A stretch of DNA of 64,000 nt from Staphylotrichum longicolle (GCA_019096155.1 JAHCVI010000001.1:5518001-5582000); one strand, 5' to 3'. Positions 22,482 to 35,600 are shown, counted from the first letter of the stretch. The notes: generated from the letters alone by a model not told the origin. Numbers and translations are program-made.

Positions 22482-24186
22482 AGAGAGAAAGGCGGGTTCT
22501 GGCATCTGCCGCAACGATACCCTTGCATAGGTGCATCTACACAGCATTTGGGCAACCACATATGGAGCATCATGGCGAGAGAAGCACATCCCAATGGTCA
22601 GTGGGGTCGAGAGCATGCATCGGCCGAGCAATCCAGGCCAAGCAGGAACAGAGCATCAAAAGTTGGGAAGCCAAAAAGTGGTCAGCGCTGGATTGGGTTT
22701 GCGAATTCGTGCATCCGCTGCATTTGTGCTTTCATTGATTGGGAGGGAGGCCAACTCTTAGTTTTGTTTCAGGAGCGTTTGTCGAATCCAGATCTGAGCC
22801 GTCAGCAACTGGCGGCGAGTGTGGTGCCATCTTTCCGGCCGTTTATCTCCTTGGACTTTTCCACACACAACACAGCGGTGGCCTCACAAGCATTCTCATG
22901 AACCTGAGATTGGATCTTGCTGGTCTGCCCACACAACACAAAATATGTTTTGTCTGCCGTGACACTCTAAGACCCTGCCGAGCGGGAGCTGATGTGTGTC
23001 TCGTCACAACCCAGCCATGCTCCAGGCCGGCTTTCCTGAATCTCGAGAAGGCGGACAAACATTCAAGTACGCCCACTACTTGCCACAACCTAAGCTTCAA
23101 CCTCTGTTCTCCATGGCCCATACCTTAAAGCCAGCAGCTAGAAGGAGCAGCATCATTAGAGGTCCGTGCTTGGGAGAAGCTTCTCAAAACTGAGGAAGGA
23201 AGAGTCCCTTCGTGATTGCCCTGGCAAATCCCAAACATAGGCAAGTTTGTTTTTAACCAACTTGCCTGTCTTACCTTTGACCATCTCACCTCACAACGTC
23301 ACAGGGCCAATCTTTTCCTTCCCATGGAGCAAACTTCTTAGCCACACTGGCTCACCAACATTCCACCACTGTCTGTTACTTGGAGCACCGCAACGTTTGA
23401 CACTGGGACAGTGCTCAAACATCTAGGCGCCCAAGGTAAGGACGTGTTTTACTGTGCTTTGCGCTATTCTCCTTCTTGTTTCTTTCTTGACAGTGTGAGC
23501 TAATTCGTCTCTTGTGGCCAGACTCCAGCCAGGACCGAAGCGTGTCAAGCAACGATCAGAGGCGGCAGTCGACCTTCAACCATCGCTTGCCCAAACTCAC
23601 CTCCACGCCGACCGACCATTGACTCCTACGAACAGCAGAGAGATACGGGGAACCTCTTCCCAAGGAGACTTCAACTTGCTCAGTATATTCCCAGATGGTC
23701 GCGGGGATTGACGACCACCTTTCCTACCGACCACAATATCACACCCCGCATAGAAAATACATCTTTTCCCTCGTTCTCATCCTATACTTGTTGCCGGACT
23801 CGCGAGGTCCTCATCTCATCTTGCTTTACTTGGTTTGGCCCTGAACCGTGTTCTCTGGCGAGAGCCGGAGAAAAACAAACAACCCAATTGTTTTATCTTC
23901 TATCTTCCCGGTTTCCCGGACAGGCCCGCAAACGCTTTCTACGGCAACCTGAGTTTCACAGACTCATTCTTCTCGAAGTTTCTCTTGTGTTTTTCTTGCT
24001 GGCGCCGATCGTTTTGGATCACACTCCTCTTCCAAGACAGACCTCGTGTTTCTCCTGCCTCATCTTGATCCACGTCTCTTTACTCTCAAACATTCGGCAC
24101 AAGCTGGACTGCCCGTCCATCGCATCTCCGCATTGTGCCACGCGCAGAATCAGTCTGATTCTGTCCCTCAATTGGTCTATGAGACA
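22482..24186. other. Intergenic with probable RdRP promoter and spliced leader
   Basis: No supported ORF. GTAAGG at 23436 and TTGACAG ending at 23493 could bound a 58-nt intron in the 5' UTR of the RdRP gene. Sequence from 23500 to 24186 is CT-rich and probably mostly leader. The open frame extends upstream to 24046 but has no ATG before 24187. Confidence 0.45.
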
Positions 24187-27100
24187 ATGGCACACCCGAC
24201 AGGGGGCGATTACCAGCACCTGCTGCTCAAAGGTGCAGACAATGGTCGCCTCCGGGCCCAGCAACAGAGGGCAGGGGCTCGCTCTACTCATATAAACCAG
24301 AACCCAAATTGGAGAAATGGAGAACGAGGTTCCTTTGGTCGAGGCCTTGGGCCAGTGGCTAGACAGGTTAGGCCATCGCCGGGCGTCATCTCTCCTGCCT
24401 CTTTTCAACATCCTCGTCCACCACAAGCAAACCCAGCAGCCGTCATTCCTCCTGGCTGGACCACCCGCAAGAGCGCTACCCTGGTTCTCAGGCCCATTCC
24501 TACAGACGCTAAACCATGGGACATCAGACAGTTTTTCGAGAGGTTCGGCAGAGTCGTGTGGGTTGAACTCGACCACGCCGACAGGGGCACTTTCCGGTCC
24601 GCCAAGGTCCGGTTCGAACCTCCTCCGACCGAATCGAGCTTCTTCCAGCAAGGCAGATGCCGACTCAGCATTGCTGGGTCCGTATCATGGCCCTTCGTCG
24701 AATTTCCAAGGCATCATCCTGAAGAGCCCACATTGACGACGCCCCTGGGCAACACCTGTCCCGCACGACTGGCTCTTAAGCCCGAGAAACTCACCTTTGG
24801 CCTTCTGACTCAGCCTGCAACCTTTATGATCAAGAAGGAAGTTTTGCCACTATCTGATGAGCTCGACCTAAACCTAGCAGTCGACTTCAAAAGAAAGAAG
24901 ATCATTATTTATTTCCCCTTCCTCCTCCACTGTGAGCGGCAGTACTACCGGATGGACATCAAGTTCAGCATCATCAAACGGATCCACAGAATTACCGTTG
25001 ATGGTGGGCGTCCCGCTATTGTCATCAGCGTCGAAGACCCTCCTCTGTTTCGTAAGAAGCAGGAGAACTTGGACGGGGCTGCTTGGGCGGATCGGCTAGT
25101 CTGGGGAGAAGACGAGCTCTGGAACCGGGTCGTCGAGGTTAGAGCAGACTCCCAGAATTCCAAGTCTGAGCCTGTCTCTCTTGGTGAAAAGCCCAAAACA
25201 ATTGACCTTGGTCGGTGGACAACATACTGGGTCGAACTGGCTAAGTTCGGGGGCGCGCAGTGGTCAGACATCGAGGCACATCTTTGCGACTGGAACATTA
25301 CTACAAAGGTCGACGTCATCTTCAAACAGGTCCCGAGCCAGAGTCCAGAGTTTTGGGACATTCTTGCCGAATCGCACTCGGTCTTGGGAGCGGGAGCGGA
25401 CTCTTCCTGGAACAAGGACCTCGCCCTCCTTTCGTCGACAACACATATCTCTTTGCCATATGACGTCCGATACCAGTTGGAGGTGTGCCTCTCGCATGAC
25501 ATACTCTGCGAGTACAACATCACCCGCGAGTTCCTCGAAAAGCTGGCAGAGCTATCCCAGCCCGGAGGCTTAAACTGGAGCCGAGCTAGGTTGATTCTCG
25601 AGTACGCCGCAGACCAGGGAAAACCCATCTACGACCCCATGAATCTCTTTAGCGACCGTGCCGCCATGGCTTACTATCCGACCACCCTTCACATCCCCGA
25701 CTACTGCGCCTTGGTTCGCAAGGTGACCATTACCCCCACGCGAATCTACTTTAATACGCCAACCGTGGAGACAACCAACCGCATTGTCCGACGCTATAAG
25801 CGCGTCCAGGACCACTTCATCCGAGTTCAGCTTACCGACGAGTTGCTCGACGGGCGGATCAGAGCTTGTGAGGTTGACCGGGACGATGAACTCTACACTC
25901 GCGTCTACCGGGTCATGATGCAGGGGGTTCGCATGGGACGGTGGCATTGGAAGTTCCTCGCTTTTGGCAATTCACAGATTCGGGAGAGCGGCGCCTTTTT
26001 CTTTTGTGAACCGGACGACAAGTCTATCACTTGTAACTCGATCCGCCAGTGGATGGGCAACTTCAGCCACATCTCCTCGGTCGCTAAACTCGCCGCACGA
26101 CTGGGCCAATGCTTCTCAACTACACGCCTCCTACACTGTATCTCAGCTCCTAGAATCGTCCAAATTCCCGACGTGGAGAAGAACGGGTTCTGCTTTACTG
26201 ACGGAGTGGGGAAGATATCCAGCTCCCTTGCCCGTCTTGTGGCGAGCGACTGGAATATTGAACCAGCGCCGTCGGCGTTCCAGTTCCGGATGGGAGGCTG
26301 TAAGGGTGTTTTGGTCACTTGGCCTGACGCCAAGGGCACCGAGGTCCACGTCCGGCCGTCTCAGGAGAAGTTCTCGGCTACGTACAACGGCTTGGAGGTT
26401 ATCAGGTGCTCTCAGTTCTCTTGCGCGACCCTGAATCGACAGACCATCTCGATTCTCTCGTGCCTTGGAGTCCCCGACGATGTCTTTATAGACATGATGG
26501 CACTGCAGATCGCCAACTACGACAGCGCTATGACTAACAAGGACAAGGCCGTCGAGCTGCTCACGAGTTACGTGGACGAAAATATGACGACCACCACAAT
26601 CGCGACCATGGTTTTGAATGGCTTCATGCATTCCCGCGAACCCTTCGTCAGAACCCTTCTTCAGCTATGGAGATCTTGGTCTATCAAGGCCCTCAAGGAG
26701 AAAGCAAGGCTTATTGTCGACCAGGGCGCTTTCGTGCTCGGCTGCGTGGACGAAACCAGGACACTAAGAGGCCATTGCAGGTTGACCGAGGGTCGAAACG
26801 ATATTCCACAAGACCGCATTCCTCAGATCTTCTTACAAGTTCCAGATTCAAAGCATCGAGGCGTCTACAAAGTCATTACTGGTCTCTGTCTCGTGGGACG
26901 CAACCCTTCACTCCATCCTGGTGACGTGCGTGTGGTCGAGGCCGTGGATGTGCCCCAACTGCGCCACCTTCGGGATGTGGTTGTGTTTCCCATGAACGGC
27001 GACCAAGACATTCCAAGCATGTGTTCGGGAGGCGACCTGGACGGGGATGACTTCTTCGTGATTTGGGACCGAAAGCTGCTCCCTTCTGAATGGAGTCACC

Positions 27101-29056
27101 CTCCCATGAACTATAGCGCGCCACAGCCGCTGACCGAACCGAGAGCCTCGACGGCTAAGAGCTTATCATCCTTCTTCGTTTTGTTCATGAAGAATGACAG
27201 ACTGCCCCTGATTGCACATGCTCACCTCGCCACGGCCGACTACGAAGACCAAGGAGCGAAGCACGAGAAATGTGAGATACTTTGCCAACACAGTCAGTTT
27301 TTCTTGCAGTGGAAACTGACACTTCTTTGTTTCAGGTCTCAAACTCGCCGAGTTGCACTCCATTGCCGTCGACTACGTCAAGACGGGCGTCCCTGCTGTG
27401 TGGGACAAGAAGCTCGACCCGCGCAGATACCCTCATTTCATGGAGAAGGCCAAAAGCAAGACGTATCACTCGACCCGTGTGCTCGGCAAGCTCTACGATA
27501 TGGTCGACAAGGAGGCGTTTGACAACAAAGAGAATTACAAGCTGCCGTTTGATAACCGGATCCTGAAGCGATATCAGCTGGACCATGCGCTCCTGAAGGA
27601 GGCCAGGAAGATCAAAAGCCAATACGACATTGCTATGCGCAGGGTCATGGGTCAACTTGACATTAAGACCGAGTTTGAGGTCTGGACGACCTTTGTCCTA
27701 TCGAGGCCCAAGGTGGGAACAGACTACAAGGTCCAGGAAAAGGTTGGACGCGAAGCAGCGGGCCTCAAGAAACAGTTCCGGGATCTTTGCAACAGAGTCG
27801 CAGAGGAGCAGGGCTTTGACAGGCTCGAGTTCGTCGCCGCCATGTACAAGGTGACGTGGGAGGAAACTCGGATCGCACTTCATGAGGCACGGCAGCAGCA
27901 TGTGCTTCCGGATGGGACGGTGGGCTTGAGGCGCGTCTCGGCGCGCTCGATGCCTCTGATCAGTTTCCCTTGGATTTTTCCAACCGAACTGGGCCGCATT
28001 GCTCTCGGTGCTGAGAAGTTGCCCAGCTTTTCGGAACTCTGGGCCAGCTCCGCGACGACGACGATGAAGCCAAAGCCCAGAGGAGCCAACTGGTCAGACA
28101 CGGACCTCGACTTTGAGGAGATGGACTATACAAAGACGAGCGACGGCCAGTTCATTCACCGTGGGGAGATTCTACAGCTGTTTCGCCACGACGACGATGA
28201 CGAAGAGGCGTTTTACTACGGCGACGCACTAGGAACCCCCAATTCTACTGAGGGCTCCGTTTCCGATGGGCCATCGAAGGAAGAGCAAGGAGCGCAGGTC
28301 ACGAGTCCAGAATGCGTGGATGGGAAGAACTCTGGTGGCTTCGTCGACCTTCTGGACTTGAACGCGGTGTTGGACGACATCGCGTGTGGTCCCTGTGCCA
28401 CGCCCCCTGATCAAGGCACAGTCGGAAGTGTCGACATGCTCGATCTCCTGTCGTCAGACATGGACGCGGGGTCCAACTCCTCGCCTTGTCTGACTCCGAT
28501 CAAAGTTTCTGCTGAAAAACATACGCAGGTCGCCACCGAAACTGTGTTCCAGCCGGTTGATGCTGACACAAGCATATCTAACGGTCTCCATTCGACCGTT
28601 GTTGACACACCAGCTCATGCCACTGTGCAGGCAACCAACAGTACCACACAGGAATCAGTTGCGGCCCGTGAAGAAGTCCCCAGCGCCCCCGTCACCGCTG
28701 CCGATTCAGTTGTCTCGGATTCAGTCCACAGCTGGGAACGTGTCATTTCAGCAGACCTGGACTCCTCGCTCGAGTTGGACCCCGTGGAGTACATAGCCCT
28801 CCCGTCTATTGGTGCGGGCCTTGCCGGCGCGAGACTCGGCCTCTCAGGCATGTGGGGGCGTGTCACTTGCCCGAGCGTGGAGGAGGTTGACATCTGGGCG
28901 AGCCCGGCTGGTGATGGCGCGGGAGGCCCTTCTGAAGAGCCTCGCACAGACGAGCATGGAGGGGATGAAGGGTCGGACGGGGAGGTGGAGTACGAAGAGG
29001 AGATTATCGAGGTGGTGGGTGAGACGGCGCTGGAGCGAGCTGCGCGGTTTCGTTGA
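24187..29056 (+). CDS. RNA-dependent RNA polymerase of the SAD-1/Rdp1 type
   Basis: Two exons, 24187-27271 and 27336-29056 (64-nt intron, GTGAGA donor, TTTCAG acceptor), give 1601 aa. The junction restores KCLKLAELHSIAVDYVKTGVPA, a conserved RdRP stretch. The start is the first in-frame ATG and has a good context (A at -3, G at +4). Residues about 91-150 form an RRM-like fold (ATLVLRPIPTD, RQFFERFGRVVWVEL, SAKVRFEP). The RdRP core follows, with the catalytic DbDGD motif in MCSGGDLDGDDFFVIWD (about 947-960). Other core signs are FCFTDGVGKISSSLA and RPSQEKF. The last 300 or so residues are acidic and low complexity. Family members copy RNA into double-stranded RNA for Dicer in quelling, meiotic silencing or heterochromatin pathways. 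DLDGD suggests SAD-1/Rdp1 rather than QDE-1, but paralogue assignment needs a tree. Confidence 0.93.
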
Positions 29057-29382
29057 CACCTGGGACGGAAAGGCTTTGGAAGGTAAGGAGGTCTTTGTAT
29101 GGTTCACCAGAGCAGGCGGTCAGTTTGGTGATGCGGGGAGGCTTTGATGCGGAAATCGTGGCGTCTCTGGGCCAAAATGGGTGGGTTTGCTCCTCCACTT
29201 ACTCTTTCATCTGCGACGGATTTCATCGACGATATTTATTGGGAGGTCCTGTATTTAAAACTCCAGGATTGCACGCTTCGCAGAGAGCAAGCTGCCAAAT
29301 CGATGAGTTCACACTGGCAGAGAGAGATGATTGTGCTTCCATCCTCTACCCATGTCCTGCTCTTTGCCTTCTGCTGAACTGG
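29057..29382. other. Tail-to-tail intergenic between RdRP and the oxygenase
   Basis: 325 bp separate the two convergent stop codons, so the 3' UTRs may overlap and form antisense RNA. No ORF is supported. Confidence 0.5.
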
Positions 29383-30453
29383 TCACCTCTTAACGCACAG
29401 ATCTGTCCGAATCACCCACTTCTCCCCGGCCCTGACTTCCCTTCCTTCGTGCTGTCGCATGGACACCATAAACGTTAGACGACCAACTCTCAGTGTATGG
29501 GCCGACGAGGTGGGGAAAGCCTAGACTCACCAACATGCAGTCGTGGCCGTGCTTGTGCAGCAGCAGCATGCCTGTCTCGAGGCTCACGGCAATCTCTTCC
29601 TTGGCCGAGCGCCGGTCATGGGGGTAAAAGACTGTTTCTCCGCCGAGGCTGAGAGAGTGGGGGAATATATGAGGTTAGCCGTCGTAGTCAAGGGGGTGAA
29701 AGGAAAAGAGAGAGAGACTCACCAGCCGTCGGCCGAAGAAGTCAGATAGAGAAGCAGGGTCCATGTTGTTGTCGCTGGGAGCTGGGCGCCTGTCTCTGTC
29801 TTGACTGTCACGTTGTTCGAGTCGTCGTCTGGAGCGCGAACTGTTAATGGGGTCTTACAGAGATGGGGGGCTTTATGACTTAGGAGGGGATGGGAATAGA
29901 GGCAAGAGTCCATCTAGAAACTTACAATGGGCATCGAAAAACTGGCCCGGGCTGTAGCGGTAGATTCGGATGTTGGGATTCAGTCCAACCACTTGTCCAC
30001 CCCTTTTTGGACACGGCAAGTCGCCATCAGCATACAATGATCGCACCTAATAAAAGAGGGGGGCAAGCGGGAAGGGGAAAGGTTCATGGCATACCACAAG
30101 TGAGCCACGTCCTTGCTTAGTATGGCATCTTTCAGCCCGGTCTCTGTCCACAGCCGGTTGGCAAACAGGGGGTCGTCGATCTGATAGCGGTCGTTTACAC
30201 GCACGGCCTCGCCGCGTTTGGGTTTGCCGGGGGTGGTGATCAGCGGGAGCTCCCGGAGGAAGGAGACGTAGTCGCGGCAGAGCGAGCGTGGGAAGAAAGA
30301 CCGCAGCACGACGATTTTGTCCTGGACGAGGGACTCGGGCGTGAGTTCGACGACGGGGAGCGAGGGTTTGAATGCTGGCCAGTCTGGTCTTGCTGCCGGA
30401 GCTGCTGTGGGCGGGGCCGGGCCGGGGGCCTTGGAGCGTTTGTCTTTGGCCAT
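29383..30453 (-). CDS. 2-oxoglutarate/Fe(II) oxygenase, prolyl 4-hydroxylase-like
   Basis: Five exons, 30453-30095, 30002-29926, 29828-29723, 29648-29531 and 29451-29383, encode 242 aa with every phase consistent. The start MAKDKRSK is Lys-rich and followed by a Pro/Ala-rich linker. The double-stranded beta-helix core begins near residue 45. Iron ligands are visible as H145-x-D147 in FFDAHYDD and the distal H221 in LHEGREVRAGEKWVIRTDL. K231, ten residues after H221, is the expected 2-oxoglutarate salt-bridge residue, the prolyl 4-hydroxylase arrangement. NPNIRIYRYSPGQFF before the HxD is typical of this fungal family. The substrate is unknown; protein hydroxylation is an inference. No signal peptide is present, so the enzyme is probably cytosolic or nuclear. 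It runs convergent to the RdRP. Confidence 0.9.
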
Positions 30454-31086
30454 GCTGGAATATGGTGTTGTAACGTCCTAGAGTTGCTGACCGTCGCGGG
30501 TTCTATCTCACTGTGTTCTATATCCGTACTGTGCGTGCCTCGTTGGTGGTTTGATGGAGAAGGGCAGCAGCAGGTCCCTGTCAGTACTAACCAGAAGGGG
30601 ATTCGGTTATCGAGATCTTATTTGGGGGGGGAGCCCCGCCTCGCCGGGCATAGGGAGGATTCTACAAACAAGAGATCATTGGATCGCCCGATCTCATTCT
30701 TTCTTCTGGGATATGTCATGAAGAGGTTGTGAAAACCAAACACTCGGAGGAAACATCCGAAAATCTCCAAGAATCGAGTTGAGATGGATGTTGGAGAAGC
30801 GACGGGTGGAGAGAGCAGACCCCTGCTGAAGGAAGGGTCATCATTGGCAGGCACACAAGCAGTGCAACGTTTAAATTGCTTGGCGAAAGCTTTCTGGCTG
30901 AGCCCAAAGTCAATGTTTTCTTCAACATCAACCACCATCACCGTCTCCAAGCTCATAAAACAAACAGCCATCTGCGAGGAGTTCGCCCACATTGACCCGC
31001 TGTGTGAACCCAAAGGCGTCAAACGTACCCGACACATTTAGCCTCCCTTCATTTTGTTTACCGAATTACCTCATCGCCATCAGACC
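30454..31086. other. Divergent promoter region between the oxygenase and AIM11
   Basis: Both flanking genes start here and point outward, so 633 bp hold two promoters. No ORF or clear box stands out. Confidence 0.5.
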
Positions 31087-31770
31087 ATGGTCGTGCTCTC
31101 ATGGCTGTTCGGCTACCCCAAGCCGGGGGTGAATATTGGGGACAACAAGGCATCCACAGCCACGCCGATCTCAGCACCAGCAGTATCACAAATACCAGCG
31201 CCGGGATCAGCAGCCTCATCCAAACCACCTTCCTCGATCCAACAGCAAACCCCGGCAGACCACCAGCAGCAGCAGCATCAGCAGCAACCCGAAGGCGGCA
31301 ACCACTTCTTCTCGCGGCGCTCCCTCCGCCAGCTTGGCCTCTTCGTCGGCGGCGCCGGCTTCTTCTTCTGGTCCGTCCTCATCACCCGGCGCCGCGTCAC
31401 GCGCCACCAGATCGCCGCCAAGCTCAAGTTCTACCACTCCAACCAGTGGATCGGGCGCAGCGAGAAGGAGCTGCCCAAGAAGGACCCGCTGGTGGCCGTC
31501 GAGGCCCTGAACCTGGCCACCCTCAACACGCTCACCTTCGCCATGATGGCCGCCGGCGGCGTGTCCTGGGCCTTTGACATTTCCAGCGTCGAGGACCTGA
31601 GGAAGTACACGCGCCGGTCGATCCTGGCGGCGTCCGGCGGGGAGGCCGACGAGGAGGCCGAGAAGGAGGTTGCGGACTGGGTTGCGAACACGTTCGGGAT
31701 TGTGGAGAAGAAGGACGCGGCGGCGGCGGCGGAAACGGCGGCGGCGGTGGCGGAGGAGGGTAAGCCGTGA
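31087..31770 (+). CDS. aim11: Altered inheritance of mitochondria protein 11 (AIM11)
   Basis: Intronless, 227 aa. The ATG at 31087 is the first in frame, with A at -3 and G at +4 (ACCATGG). A variable Ala/Pro/Gln-rich N-terminus (a Gln run coded by CAG/CAA near 31260-31290) precedes the family hallmark FFSRRSLRQLGLFVGGAGFF at about 74-93. That segment forms the first transmembrane helix (about 82-99) and is followed by the basic ITRRRVTR. A second helix lies near 143-163 (LATLNTLTFAMMAAGGVSWAF). The C-terminal tail is acidic and ends in an Ala-rich stretch coded by GCG repeats. AIM11 proteins are conserved fungal two-helix membrane proteins linked to mitochondrial inheritance in yeast; the molecular role is not known. 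Confidence 0.92.
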   Translation: MVVLSWLFGYPKPGVNIGDNKASTATPISAPAVSQIPAPGSAASSKPPSSIQQQTPADHQQQQHQQQPEGGNHFFSRRSLRQLGLFVGGAGFFFWSVLITRRRVTRHQIAAKLKFYHSNQWIGRSEKELPKKDPLVAVEALNLATLNTLTFAMMAAGGVSWAFDISSVEDLRKYTRRSILAASGGEADEEAEKEVADWVANTFGIVEKKDAAAAAETAAAVAEEGKP

Positions 31771-32276
31771 TGTGCTGCTGTGTGGGTGGCATGTCATTTG
31801 GTCGGGTTCTATGGCGTTGATGATTGTTATGTACAAAATTCTGATGGCAAACGGATCTGCTGGCCTGATTGGGAAGGGTTAATGGGTTGGAGGGTTCCGG
31901 GATGGATTGGCTCTCGACACACCCTGGGATATTGATCTGAGGTGTTATTGTACAAATATACGGCTGTTCTACTCTTCTGTCAAAGGGCACGGCGACGATG
32001 TGTTTCACGCGAACCAGACAACTTATTCTCATGTCCGTGGCTGACCTTCATGGTCGACCTCCTCTCCTTCTCGTCAGCAGCCAAACGCCGGATGACCCCG
32101 GGGCCCGGCCGGGCGCCCCGCATCGGCATGCAAGCCCCGCCCGACCCATCTCTTTCCGGATCTTGTACGGATTCTCGATCTTGTCTCCGCAACCTACCTT
32201 CCAACGCCAGACACGGAACAATCTGTGTGTCAAACGCTCCTCCGCTCTAGTGCACTGCAAGAACTCAAGGCACCCG
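31771..32276. other. Intergenic between AIM11 and the cupin gene
   Basis: About 500 bp with the AIM11 3' UTR and the cupin promoter. No supported ORF. Confidence 0.5.
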
Positions 32277-32646
32277 ATGGCCACAATGAAGTCACGGAAA
32301 GAAGTCGAAGCCGAAGTCCGCTCTTGGGGCTTCTCCCACGTCTTTACCTGGTCCGACGGGGCCAATGCTCGTAAGCGATAGAGACACGCGACATTCCTTG
32401 TTCTTATTCAAGCAGACCACTGATTTCTCACCACCACAAGATTACCCGCCTCACTCCCACGCCGGCCTCACGACCCATGTCATCTTGAGCGGGCAGCTCA
32501 CCATTGCGTACCCGCAGGACGGAGACGCCGAACAGCGCAAGAAGAAGACGACGTACGGCGTCGGGGATCGCATCGACGTCGAGGCCGGCCGTGTCCATGA
32601 GGTCTGGATGGGCGAAGAGGGTTGCACGTACGTGATTGGGGAGTGA
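32277..32646 (+). CDS. Small single-domain cupin protein
   Basis: Two exons, 32277-32370 and 32441-32646 (GTAAGC donor, CACAAG acceptor), encode 99 aa. The junction creates NAHYPPHSHAGLTTHVILSG, the first cupin motif with its metal-binding His residues. GDRIDVEAGRVHEVWMG supplies the second motif with another His. The protein is about the length of a minimal cupin barrel. The start MATMKSRKEVEAEVRSWGF has two nearby ATGs; the first is chosen. The substrate or activity is unknown. Similar small cytosolic cupins in fungi are uncharacterised, and roles range from dioxygenase to simple ligand binding. The intron-spanning His motif makes the gene model strong. Confidence 0.85.
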
Positions 32647-35600
32647 AACTCTCTCCCATGTGAAAGTTCTCCAGATTTTTTTTCCGGGTGCGAGGAGAGA
32701 CGTACGCAAGCAACTTGCCTTCACGAAAGAGGGAACGGATACGGTTGTCGAAAAAACCCACCTCGTTTTTGTCATAGTGATGCTGTCTTGCAAGACTAGT
32801 ATCGACTTCTTCGAAGAATCTTTTCTTTGGTGCCAGAAACAGAGGTGGACCATGTACTTGATCGGGGGAAAGGACGACTACTATCGTATTCGAGCAACCA
32901 CATGATGGAACATTGGGTAAGTGTCACAAAAAGGCCTCAAGCCAAAGGGGGCTGGTGCGCTTCTGGCCCAACTCGTCCAACAACAGATCTGGAGGCTTTT
33001 GCAACAGAGACAGGGTCAGACTACACTAGAAGGCAAACACCAATTCCAAGTTTGCCGTGTTCTTGGGGGTGGACGAGGCAAAGTTTCAAGGGTCGCCTCC
33101 TTGTTTCGACTGATTACAGCCTCATTGCCCGGCAGTGCGACTGAAGTGGTTGCGTTGGCGGATTGGACTTGAGAGAGGACATTACACAACTAAAGACAAG
33201 GAAAAAGAGGCAAGGTCAAAGTTGGCAGGTCGCACTGTCATCTCGGCGATACTACCGTGGAGGAAGTGAGCGTAAATCCCTTCGTTGGCGTGCCTGCATC
33301 TGGTTCAAGACACATTTCCCTGACATGCGGTCCTGAAGGAACTGTATATCAGCCCACATATAGGTGAGCCTCACTTCAAAGACAGGGACATACGAGCGGC
33401 ACAGCCTGGGCAACGGCATGGACACATGAGATCTGGGCATTTCCTGTTTTGGCAGGCCAGATCTGGCGGCTGCCCGCCTGGTCTCGGTCGTCTCATGGCA
33501 TTTTGCCGCCATGGTTTTGCGGTTGTGCAATTTATGCAGCCGCGTCTCAACGCGCCCAATCAGGCGACGCCGCAAGGCCAACCTGGAGAATTGCTGTTCA
33601 AAAGCGTTGACGATATCCGGGAGTCGGAAGGATTGAGAGAGTGATCAAGGAAGTCCCTGGCAAACTCGGAGCCCTGGGTCTGGAAACCCGTCGCAACAAA
33701 TTTGGAGATTTGGTTGCGGGCTCCTTGTGACCTCGATCGTCCCTCGTGAAGTGACCATGATGTCAGTCGAGATACCAAGTATCGGTTTCGGACAGCACGG
33801 GAGCGGTTGCTCGGCGCCTCACCCCTGTCAGGGTGGAAGTGAAGTGCCGAAGGCCCAGGGTTGTTTTGTGATGATGGAGGCTGTGGAACTTGTTCAGAAG
33901 AAAACGGTGGAGGCTCAACCCGAACGTCTGATGCGGAGATCACCAAACAACCGCCAATCCATGATCCACCATGGAACCCCCCTCAACGCGTGGTAGGGCG
34001 ACAAGCTTATTTTGAACGCTGCGACCATCCGTGCCTGTAACCCGATCGGCAGCCAATGACCTATCGGACCGGGATCCTGAACATTGTTGTTTTCGTTGCG
34101 TGTTTCACGTGTCGCAACCGGTCCTATCGAACCTCCCGGCCCGTGAGTTTTTGTTGGTCGGCCGGTTGCTGTGTGTTTTGGCCAAAGACCTAGTAGAGAC
34201 AACCGCGCGTCCTGAAGAACCAGGGCATCCAATCCGACATCGAAAGGTGCTGAAGTTGTAAAAGGGCTCAAAACCTCGAGGCATATGTGCCCTGGTCCCG
34301 GTCCACGCATGAGCTCAGTACTTACTGTGTGAAGTGCATTTCAGGATCCGGGAGCTGCGCTCACCCCCAAAACGCTGGCTGTTGGAACGGGTGGGGGTTT
34401 GACGGGCCTGGACTCTGCAGGTTGCACATGCATCTGGCCATGCCCGACCAGCCTCCTCGCATCACGAGGTGAGGTGTGTCGAAACGCGCAAGCGCTGTCT
34501 CTTCCAAGTCGTCGGTGTTGCACTGTTCCTGAGCTTCCCACTCTTGAGCCACTGCAGATTTGACACCCGCTGCAATGATGACGTCGTCTCCTCTTCCGCA
34601 ACCCCATGCAGAGTTGCATTCCAGCCAGGGTGCCCCTGGCCAATGGCAAGCTCATTTGCGGGGTTCCGCTGCTTGGTGAGTGGAGGTGCCGGAAGCCGTT
34701 GTTGACCGAGAACCTCGACAGCTCGACTTCTTTGGGGCCTTGGACGTGGGAGAGCCCGTAACGTGATTCCGAGCGGCCGATACCAAGCACATGGTGTTAT
34801 CGTGTCCGGCAACGGGCTCTCTTTGCCTGCCGGGCTGAGCCCCGTCCCTCCGCAGCCGGCGCCTTGTGGGTTGAGGTTGGGCGCTGGGTGATGCACTCAT
34901 ACTGGCCATTAATGGCGGCATCTTAAGGGCGGGCTGGGCGAGAACGGCCTGCGAGCAGGGGACTACCGGAGCTTAATTGAGACACGGCTCCAGCGCGAAG
35001 CGCCAGTCGGCCAGATTAGGTCAGCATCTGAAACCGCATCAATTGAACCCTGATGGCCCATTCTCTGCCCGGGAAGCTGAGCAACAACCTGGAAGGCTGG
35101 AACTGAGGTTCGAACTGCAAAGATGCTTCATCGAAGCTGGGAAAAGGTCCTTGGCGGGTTCTAGCGCGTAAGCAGGGCCAGGACCCATCTGCCGTGCCCG
35201 GGCGCCCCTCAGGGGAGCCGGTGTGCGGTCAGCGCCATTCTTTTTTCCCTTGGCTGAGTGCAGACTGCAGAACCAAAACCAGGAGGTCGGGGTGCAGTGA
35301 TCAGACATCTCTCAGGCTGGCCCGCTGCAGGGAGTGCGTCCGGCAAACTCTCGAAAACGCCCGGAGCATCCGTACGGAGCCCAGCAACAGATCCACGGTA
35401 CCGCAATACGATACGCAGAGGGAGATTGATAAAACTTGATGAAGGCTATTGACAAAGGGGATCACGATCCGAAATGGCAGTGGGCACCGCCGTGCAGGCC
35501 AAATCTCTTTGACGGGTGACGCTAGCCCGCTTGAGGCTTGCCAGAAACCCCACATCCGGATCGGGATTTGGAGTTGGCGCATACTCCCTTGCACGCCCCA

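Noticed and set aside
24601..24640. GGTTCGAAcc resembling a Pol III B box
   Set aside because: It is inside the RdRP coding frame and no A box or tRNA fold surrounds it.
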